Assembly (NCBI RefSeq): GCF_039544165.1
Contig: NZ_BAABLD010000017.1
Span: forward strand, 620,001 to 684,000
Origin: Viridibacterium curvum
GTDB taxonomy: Bacteria > Pseudomonadota > Gammaproteobacteria > Burkholderiales > Rhodocyclaceae
DNA length: 64,000 nucleotides
Reading direction: 5' to 3'
Made by a program: the position numbers and the translations under genes. The notes under the pieces were generated by a model. That model did not search any database. It was given only the letters and a program-made list of their open reading frames with translations, and had not been told where the DNA came from. How positions within the stretch are numbered: the stretch's first letter is position 1; the number at the start of each line of letters is the position of its first letter. This document shows, piece by piece, positions 58,457 through 64,000 of this stretch.

Positions 58457-61346
58457 CAGCGGCCAGCGGCTTGCCGCTGCGCGCCTTGTCGATCAGCGCG
58501 GCCACATCAACCTCGTCGAACTGCGTTGGCAGCAGGTAGCGCTCGGCATATGCGCGATAGACGCCTGATTGCAGGAACAGCACAAAGAGCTCCACATCAA
58601 GGTGATGCTCGGCCGCCATGCGTGCCATGATCATCAGCGAGTCGGACAGGGTCTTGGCCGGCTTGTAAGGACGATCCGCCGCCGTCAGTGCCTCGAATAC
58701 ATCCGCAATCGCCATGATGCGTGCCGGCACACTCATCTGATCGCGTGTGAGGCCTCTTGGATAACCGCGGCCGTCCATGCGTTCGTGATGCCCGCCAGCG
58801 ATCTCCGGCACGCTGCGCAGATGTTTGGGGAAAGGCAGCTTCTCCAGCATGGTGATGGTCTGCACGATGTGGTCGTTGATGATGTAGCGCTCTTCTTCCG
58901 TGAGCGTGCCGCGCGAGATCGACAGGTTGTAGAGCTCGCCGCGATTGAACTTGTAGCGCGGTGGCGTGACCTTGAAGCCCAGCCCCTCCGGCATGGCCTG
59001 CTCTGAAGGCAGACGCTCGACGAGGTGTTCAACCTTGTCGGCCAGCAGCATTTCCATCGCTGGCAAGGGCCGTGGCGGCAGCTCCGCGACCGCGCGCTGC
59101 TCTTCGCGCGACAGGCCCAGACGATCATCGATCGTGCGCATCCAGGGCTGCTGCGCGATCTGTTTGAGACGCTCGATTTTCGTTGCGTCCATGAACTCGC
59201 CGCCGATGTTGCACTCGGCGACAAACGCAAAATCTTCATCAATCTGCCGCCAGCGAATGCGTAACAGATCCCAGGCCTCCTGCTCCGGCACGCCTTCGGA
59301 ACGTTTGCGCCAGTACTGGATCTCGGCATCGCGCTTGAGCACCTCGAAGCGCATGCGGATCTCGTGGATCCGGTTGTAGATGGTCTCCAGCTTGGTCGCC
59401 TTGTCGACCACGTATTCCGGCGTCGTGATCTTGCCGCAGTCATGCAGCCAGGCACCGACGTGTACGGCCTCCCAGTCAGGCTCCTCAAGGCGGAACTCCT
59501 GCCAGGCGCCCTCCTCGCAATCGTGAGCGGCCTGCACCAGCATCTTGGTGAGCTCGGGCACGCGCTGGCAGTGGCCGCCCGTATAGGGACTCTTGGCGTC
59601 GATGGCGCCGGCCAACAGCTGGATCAGGGACTCGATCAGCTCTTTCTGGCTATCGACGAGGTGGCGGGTCTCGATCGCCACCGCTGCTGTCGAAGAGAGC
59701 GCCTCAATGAATGCCAGATGGGTCCCTTGCGGCCCGCCTTGTTCATCAACGTGCATCGGTTCGTCGAGCTCCAGCATCAGCGCCCCGACGAATTCATCCG
59801 ACAAGGTCTCCAGCGGCACAGCCAAGCTCTTGCCGTCCGGACTGATATAGCTTCGCCGAGAGGTCATGGCGCGAATTGCGGGGTGATCACGATTCCCGTC
59901 GATGGACAGCGACTCGGACAACGCCTGACTGTTCTCGGGGTAGCACTGCGAACGCCGCAAACTCCAGTCGCGATCATCGAACAGGTAAAGCGCCCCCGCC
60001 TGTGCCCTGGCTGCGGCTACGACGCCATCCAGCACCACATTCAACAAACGATCGAGCCGCGTCTCCGAGTTGAGTGCCGCACTCACATTCAGGAAACGCG
60101 AAATCGTCGACCTCATGTGTGCGGTTGCGTTCGACAGCTGGTCGACTTCAGCAATGCGGGAACGTTTCGGTTGGGATGGAGAGAAATCGAAAGCAGCCAC
60201 GGCCTGCGTGTCCAGGATCGCCCTGCGCAATGGCGTGACGACGCGCTGCGTCAGCCAGTAGCCGAACGGGATCGACAACGCTATCAGCAACAAGGTCACC
60301 CACATCTGCTGGCGCAGCAGCTTTCGCGCGCTACGAAACAAATCATCGTGCGGGATGGCCATCACGACGCGCAAGCTCGCCCCGGAGACCGTGGTTGTCA
60401 CGGGCACGGACAGCACTTCCCAGTCACGCCCCCCCAGGCTCGCGTAAGCCCGCGTCAGCACGCCTCCACCAAGGTCCGCAGCGGCCAGCAGCGCGGGCGC
60501 ATCAAGCTCGGCCAGATCCGGCAGACTCACATTGCCGGACTCTGTCGTCACGTCAGACTGCTGATCGCGCGCGACAACATGCGACTCCGCATCGAGGAAC
60601 GCCACCTGCGTGTTTTCAGTCAGCCGCAACTTTTCGGCTTGTCCCTGCAACGCCTCCAGCGTGATGTCCACCCCTACGGTAGCCACACCACCTGGTGCCA
60701 TCTGAGCGAGGGTCGTACCTGCTGAACGCGTCGAGTAAAAGACATAGGGCGCAGTCAACACGGCACCAGACTGCGTTTGCGCGAGTCTGTACCAAGGTCT
60801 CTCGCGTGGGTCGAAGCTGTAGTCGCCCCGCTTTTCCCGCTTCACCAATCTGCCCTTGTCGTCAAAGAACAGGTACTCGCCCTCCAGCTTGCCCGCACGG
60901 TCAAGCGTCCGCGCCTGCACCAGCAGGCTGGCGGCATCCGGCACTTTGAAAGACTGACGTACGCGCAAATTGCGCAAAGGCCGGAACAACAGGAACTCGC
61001 CAGCGGGGTTGGCGATGTAGAAAGCGTCAAAGTGCCCCTGCGTCGCAAACATCTGCTGCACGAAGGGCAGGATCCGCAAGCGCTGCTCCAGCCCTTGTGC
61101 GCGCACGACATCCTGATGTGCCCAGAACGCAACCTGCTGCTGCGCCGGCTGGAAGATGTCCTGCACGCGCTCATTGACGTCCAGCGAAGTCCGCGCAACG
61201 GTTTCATCGACCGAGCTGAGCAGAACCTGATGCAGGTTCTCGCGAGCATTCCAGGCCATGACGATGGCGAGCGCCAACAGCAGCAAGGTGGCGCCGCAAG
61301 CCGTCAGGATATGCAGGGGAAACTTCCAGTCCTTGCCTTGCCGCAT
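58449..61346 (-). CDS. Membrane HD-GYP-type phosphodiesterase with dCACHE, HAMP and GAF domains
   Basis: 965 residues. A membrane helix (12-34) precedes a periplasmic dCACHE sensor (about 35-345), a second helix (about 350-370), HAMP (about 370-425), a GAF domain (about 435-580) and an HD-GYP-like domain. The HD site is GAWLHDCGKITTPEYV and the distal motif is GGHHERMDGRGYPRGLTRDQM, with the GYP intact. Between the HD site and SISRGTLTEEERYIINDHIVQT, equivalent to the usual LT..E...H segment, lies a long extra region of about 150 residues. It probably degrades c-di-GMP in answer to an external signal. Convergent with dacB. Confidence 0.9.
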   Translation of the reverse strand: MRQGKDWKFPLHILTACGATLLLLALAIVMAWNARENLHQVLLSSVDETVARTSLDVNERVQDIFQPAQQQVAFWAHQDVVRAQGLEQRLRILPFVQQMFATQGHFDAFYIANPAGEFLLFRPLRNLRVRQSFKVPDAASLLVQARTLDRAGKLEGEYLFFDDKGRLVKREKRGDYSFDPRERPWYRLAQTQSGAVLTAPYVFYSTRSAGTTLAQMAPGGVATVGVDITLEALQGQAEKLRLTENTQVAFLDAESHVVARDQQSDVTTESGNVSLPDLAELDAPALLAAADLGGGVLTRAYASLGGRDWEVLSVPVTTTVSGASLRVVMAIPHDDLFRSARKLLRQQMWVTLLLIALSIPFGYWLTQRVVTPLRRAILDTQAVAAFDFSPSQPKRSRIAEVDQLSNATAHMRSTISRFLNVSAALNSETRLDRLLNVVLDGVVAAARAQAGALYLFDDRDWSLRRSQCYPENSQALSESLSIDGNRDHPAIRAMTSRRSYISPDGKSLAVPLETLSDEFVGALMLELDEPMHVDEQGGPQGTHLAFIEALSSTAAVAIETRHLVDSQKELIESLIQLLAGAIDAKSPYTGGHCQRVPELTKMLVQAAHDCEEGAWQEFRLEEPDWEAVHVGAWLHDCGKITTPEYVVDKATKLETIYNRIHEIRMRFEVLKRDAEIQYWRKRSEGVPEQEAWDLLRIRWRQIDEDFAFVAECNIGGEFMDATKIERLKQIAQQPWMRTIDDRLGLSREEQRAVAELPPRPLPAMEMLLADKVEHLVERLPSEQAMPEGLGFKVTPPRYKFNRGELYNLSISRGTLTEEERYIINDHIVQTITMLEKLPFPKHLRSVPEIAGGHHERMDGRGYPRGLTRDQMSVPARIMAIADVFEALTAADRPYKPAKTLSDSLMIMARMAAEHHLDVELFVLFLQSGVYRAYAERYLLPTQFDEVDVAALIDKARSGKPLAAAT

Positions 61347-61483
61347 CGCGCCCCTCCGTCCTCGACGGGCCCGCAGCCCGGTCAGGAAACCCGCATCATG
61401 CTTCGATCAGCATTCCGCCCTGCGGAGTATGGCGGGTGCGCACCAGCCCGTCCATGCCCTGCGGGCCTTGTGCTGTCAGCGCC

Positions 61484-62968
61484 TCAGTCCAGACCCAACG
61501 ATGCCCACATGGCATCGACGCGCTGGCGCACCGCTTCGTCCTGCACAATCACGCGGCCCCACTCGCGCTGCGTCTCGCCCGGCCACTTGCTGGTGGCATC
61601 CAGCCCCATCTTGCTGCCCAGGCCCGACACGGGCGAGGCGAAATCCAGGTAGTCAATGGGCGTGTTGTCGACCAGCGTAGTGTCGCGCGTCGCATCAACA
61701 CGGGTCGTGATTGCCCAGATCACCTCGGGCCACGAGCGGATGTCGATGTCCTCATCCACCACGATGATGAACTTGGTGTACATGAACTGCCGCAGGAAGC
61801 TCCAGATGCCGAACATCACGCGCTTGGCATGTCCGGGATACGCCTTCTTCATGCTTACCACCGCCATGCGATACGAACAGCCCTCGGGCGGCAGGTAGAA
61901 GTCCGTGATCTCCGGAAACTGGCGCTGCAACAGCGGCACGAACACCTCGTTGAGCGCCAGGCCCAGCATCGCCGGCTCATCGGGCGGCTTGCCCGTGTAA
62001 GTGCTGTGATAGATCGGCTCGCGACGCAGGGTGATGCGCTCGACCGTAAACACAGGAAACTCGGCCACTTCGTTGTAGTAACCGGTGTGATCGCCATACG
62101 GTCCCTCGGCGGCCATCTCACCCGGATGGATCACGCCCTCCAGCACGATCTCGGCACGCGCCGGCACCTGCAGGTCGGAGTCCATGCACTGTGTCAGCTC
62201 GGTCTTACCCCCGCGCAACAACCCCGCGAACTGGTATTCAGACAGCGAATCCGGCACCGGCGTCACCGCGCCAAGAATCGTCGCCGGGTCGCAGCCCAGC
62301 ACCACCGCCACCGGGAACGGCTTGCCCGGATTGGCCTGCTGGAAATCCCGCAGATCCAGCGCACCGCCACGATGCGCCAGCCAGCGCATGATCAGCTTGT
62401 TGCGCCCCAACACCTGCTGGCGATAGATGCCCAGGTTCTGCCGTGACTTGTGCGGCCCGCGCGTCACCACCAGCCCCCAGGTAATCAGCGGCGCCACATC
62501 CCCCGGCCAGCAATGCTGGATCGGCAGGCGCGACAGATCGACCTCCTCGCCCTGCCACACCACCTCCTGGCACGGCGCACGGCTCACCACTTTGGGCGAC
62601 ATGTTCAGCACCTGGCGGAGCACAGGCAGCTTCTCCCAGGCATCGCGCAAGCCCTTGGGCGGCTCCGGCTCCTTGAGAAAAGCCAGCAGCTTGCCCACCT
62701 CGCGCAACGCGGGCTTCCATTCCCCCTCAGCCCCCATGCCCAGCGCCACACGCTCGGGCGTGCCAAACAGATTGGCCAACACCGGCATCGCCTGCGGTTT
62801 GCCCTGCGTATGCGGTTTCTCGAACAACAGCGCCGGCCCGCCCGCGCGCAGCACACGGTCAGCGATTTCGGTCATTTCCAGATGCGTATCGACCGGCACA
62901 GCAATGCGGCGCAATTGCCCAAGACCTTCGAGCTGTTCAATGAAGTCCCGCAAATCCCGGTATGCCAT
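61484..62968 (-). CDS. ubiD: 4-hydroxy-3-polyprenylbenzoate decarboxylase UbiD
   Basis: 494 residues. MAYRDLRDFIEQLEGLGQLRRIAVPVDTHLEMTEIADRVLRAGGPALLFEKP is the UbiD N-terminus; the catalytic region has NLGIYRQQVLGRNKLIMRWLAHRGGALDLRDF and GDHTGYYNE with acid residues that face the prenylated flavin. It decarboxylates 3-polyprenyl-4-hydroxybenzoate in ubiquinone synthesis and needs the flavin made by UbiX. ubiH lies 6 kb away in the same window. The 137 bases between it and the HD-GYP gene show nothing coding. Confidence 0.96.
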   Translation of the reverse strand: MAYRDLRDFIEQLEGLGQLRRIAVPVDTHLEMTEIADRVLRAGGPALLFEKPHTQGKPQAMPVLANLFGTPERVALGMGAEGEWKPALREVGKLLAFLKEPEPPKGLRDAWEKLPVLRQVLNMSPKVVSRAPCQEVVWQGEEVDLSRLPIQHCWPGDVAPLITWGLVVTRGPHKSRQNLGIYRQQVLGRNKLIMRWLAHRGGALDLRDFQQANPGKPFPVAVVLGCDPATILGAVTPVPDSLSEYQFAGLLRGGKTELTQCMDSDLQVPARAEIVLEGVIHPGEMAAEGPYGDHTGYYNEVAEFPVFTVERITLRREPIYHSTYTGKPPDEPAMLGLALNEVFVPLLQRQFPEITDFYLPPEGCSYRMAVVSMKKAYPGHAKRVMFGIWSFLRQFMYTKFIIVVDEDIDIRSWPEVIWAITTRVDATRDTTLVDNTPIDYLDFASPVSGLGSKMGLDATSKWPGETQREWGRVIVQDEAVRQRVDAMWASLGLD

Positions 62969-63010
62969 GTCGCCCTGCCCTGCTGAAAAGTGCCGCGATT
63001 CTAGCCCGCC

Positions 63011-63049
63011 AAAAACAAACGGCGCACCCGAAGGTGCGCCGTTTGTTTT
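63011..63049. terminator. Terminator between ubiD and the PEP-CTERM gene
   Basis: AAAACAAACGGCGCACC pairs with GGTGCGCCGTTTGTTTT around CGAA; T/A runs on both sides allow function on both strands. It ends the PEP-CTERM transcript before ubiD. Confidence 0.92.
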
Positions 63050-63078
63050 GCTGAAGAGACCTGATGGTCTCAGCAGAC

Positions 63079-63873
63079 TCAGGCTGCGCGGCGACGGCGA
63101 GCAGCCAGAGCGCCGAGGCCCAGACCAGCCAGCAGCAGGCTGGCGGGTTCCGGCACCTTGGTTTCGGTGTCGGAGAAGGTGCCAGCCTGGATCATCACGG
63201 CTGAGTCCAGCGAGCTGTCGCCCACGTCGGTGATCAGGAATTCGAACGTGTAGGTCTGACCAGCGACGATGGCGGCGCTGGCGGTCAGGACCTTGGTCAG
63301 GCCGTCAAGTTCGATTGGCAGGTTGTTGTTCGGGCAGTTCGCGTCATTGCCTTCGCCCGACACGTTGTTCACGTAGGAAGACGAGTTGGTCAGGCAGTTG
63401 ACGTTGTTGATGGTCACCGGAGTCGTGCCGCCGGGCAGGAAGGCGATGTTCACGCCGTTCAGCAGCAGCTGGAAGCTGTCGTTGTACGACGAATTGACGT
63501 AGTAGTTGTACTCCTCGGAGCCGAACACGTAGTTGAAGAACAGCGAGTTCGAAGCCGACACGAAGTCGAACTTCAGCGAGGTGTAGCTACCGCTGCCAGT
63601 ACAGCCGCCCTGCGTGTTGGTGCTGCCGACGCAAGCGGTGGTACCCGTCGTCAGCACGACGCCGGAGTCAAAACCGATTGCCGAGTTGGCACCCGTGAAG
63701 GTACCAGCGGGCACGGCGGTGTTGTAGGTCAGGGTGGCGTTGCTGATGGTCACGCCCGAACCCGCAATGGCGTTGGCCAGGGCGGTTGCGTCGGTCGTGT
63801 TCGTGATGGTGATAGCTTGTGCGCCGCCCATCAGGCCAGCGACTGCCATTGCTGCAAAGATTTTCTTGAACAT
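63079..63873 (-). CDS. Choice-of-anchor-L family PEP-CTERM surface protein
   Basis: 264 residues from ATG 63873, preceded by GGAAG 6-7 bases away. Signal peptide MFKKIFAAMAVAGLMGGAQA is followed by a choice-of-anchor L domain (SLKFDFVSASNSLFFNYVFGSEEYNYYVNSSYNDSFQLLLNG...) and by the sorting signal KVPEPASLLLAGLGLGALAARRRR at the end. PEP-CTERM proteins are cut and anchored by exosortase and tend to accompany exopolysaccharide secretion. No exosortase is in the window. A near-consensus sigma54 promoter stands upstream. Confidence 0.95.
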   Translation of the reverse strand: MFKKIFAAMAVAGLMGGAQAITITNTTDATALANAIAGSGVTISNATLTYNTAVPAGTFTGANSAIGFDSGVVLTTGTTACVGSTNTQGGCTGSGSYTSLKFDFVSASNSLFFNYVFGSEEYNYYVNSSYNDSFQLLLNGVNIAFLPGGTTPVTINNVNCLTNSSSYVNNVSGEGNDANCPNNNLPIELDGLTKVLTASAAIVAGQTYTFEFLITDVGDSSLDSAVMIQAGTFSDTETKVPEPASLLLAGLGLGALAARRRRAA

Positions 63874-63948
63874 GTCGTCTTCCTTTGAAAATGCGTTTAA
63901 GTGTCTGCGCAGCTTCTTACGGCTCTGAAACACTGCTGACGTCTCTGT

Positions 63949-63966
63949 AAAGCATTCTTGATGCCA
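63949..63966 (-). promoter_or_regulatory. Sigma54 promoter of the PEP-CTERM gene
   Basis: Minus strand TGGCATCAAGAATGCTTT has TGGCA and TGCT with GG and GC 10 bases apart, the sigma54 signature. The predicted transcription start is near 63940, with a leader of about 67 bases to ATG 63873. Sigma54 control with PrsK/PrsR regulators has been described for PEP-CTERM genes, which supports the call. Confidence 0.7.
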
Positions 63967-64000
63967 GGTTTTGTATGGCGGTATTTTTTCTTTTTGAAAC

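Noticed and set aside
1..64000. CRISPR array or insertion sequence with transposase
   Set aside because: No regular spaced direct repeats of 25-40 bases and no transposase or cas gene were found; the repeats present are short inverted-repeat elements.

Overview
The window is GC-rich bacterial chromosome, most likely from a betaproteobacterium near the Rhodocyclales. This rests on the gene families and their order (lptD-surA-pdxA-rsmA, pilT-pilU next to yggS-proC-yggT, UbiD/UbiH, amgK/murU, a PEP-CTERM protein). Nothing in the sequence names a species. It splits into an accessory island (about 1-18390) and core chromosome (about 18390-64000).

Island (1-18390). It abuts the 3' end of an initiator tRNA-Met gene (18392-18468, minus) and has an integrase, an excisionase-like gene and a small ribbon-helix-helix gene at that end. 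All its other genes are on the minus strand. In transcription order they are: a sigma54-type activator with an RtcR-like CARF sensor domain (14370-15890); a clear -24/-12 promoter (14344-14360); then a tight operon of hsdR, a C39-like cysteine peptidase, hsdM, hsdS, a DUF3696 AAA ATPase and a phospholipase-D-like protein, joined by 4-base overlaps or a 4-base gap. Next come a MORC-like GHKL ATPase fused to a Shedu-like PD-(D/E)XK domain, a chimeric RmuC remnant, and a large STY4851/ECs_5259-family protein cut by the window edge. My main candidate for an undescribed system is the CARF/sigma54-controlled composite operon: type I restriction-modification with a protease gene inside it and an ATPase plus PLD effector pair appended.

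Core (18390-64000). tRNA-Met(initiator) and tRNA-Thr are followed by a NarX/NarL-like two-component pair whose kinase has a degenerate receiver, and a diguanylate cyclase. Then come yggU-yggT-proC-yggS, pilT-pilU (twitching motility), rlmL, hemJ, a redox enzyme, an HDOD protein and several hypotheticals. Sugar nucleotide genes (manC, galE, rfbC) lead into rsmA, a patatin lipoprotein, pdxA, surA and lptD (outer-membrane biogenesis). amgK and murU (cell-wall sugar recycling), amtB, tRNA-Met, miaB, a zinc metalloprotease, phoH, pepP, ubiH, a LysR regulator, dacB, an HD-GYP sensor, ubiD and a PEP-CTERM protein complete the window.

A second theme is short dispersed inverted-repeat elements that have entered coding sequence without breaking frame: in hsdM, twice in ubiH, and at dacB, where the repeat itself supplies the start codon. 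Sigma54 promoters are predicted for the CARF operon, the PEP-CTERM gene and, less surely, amtB.
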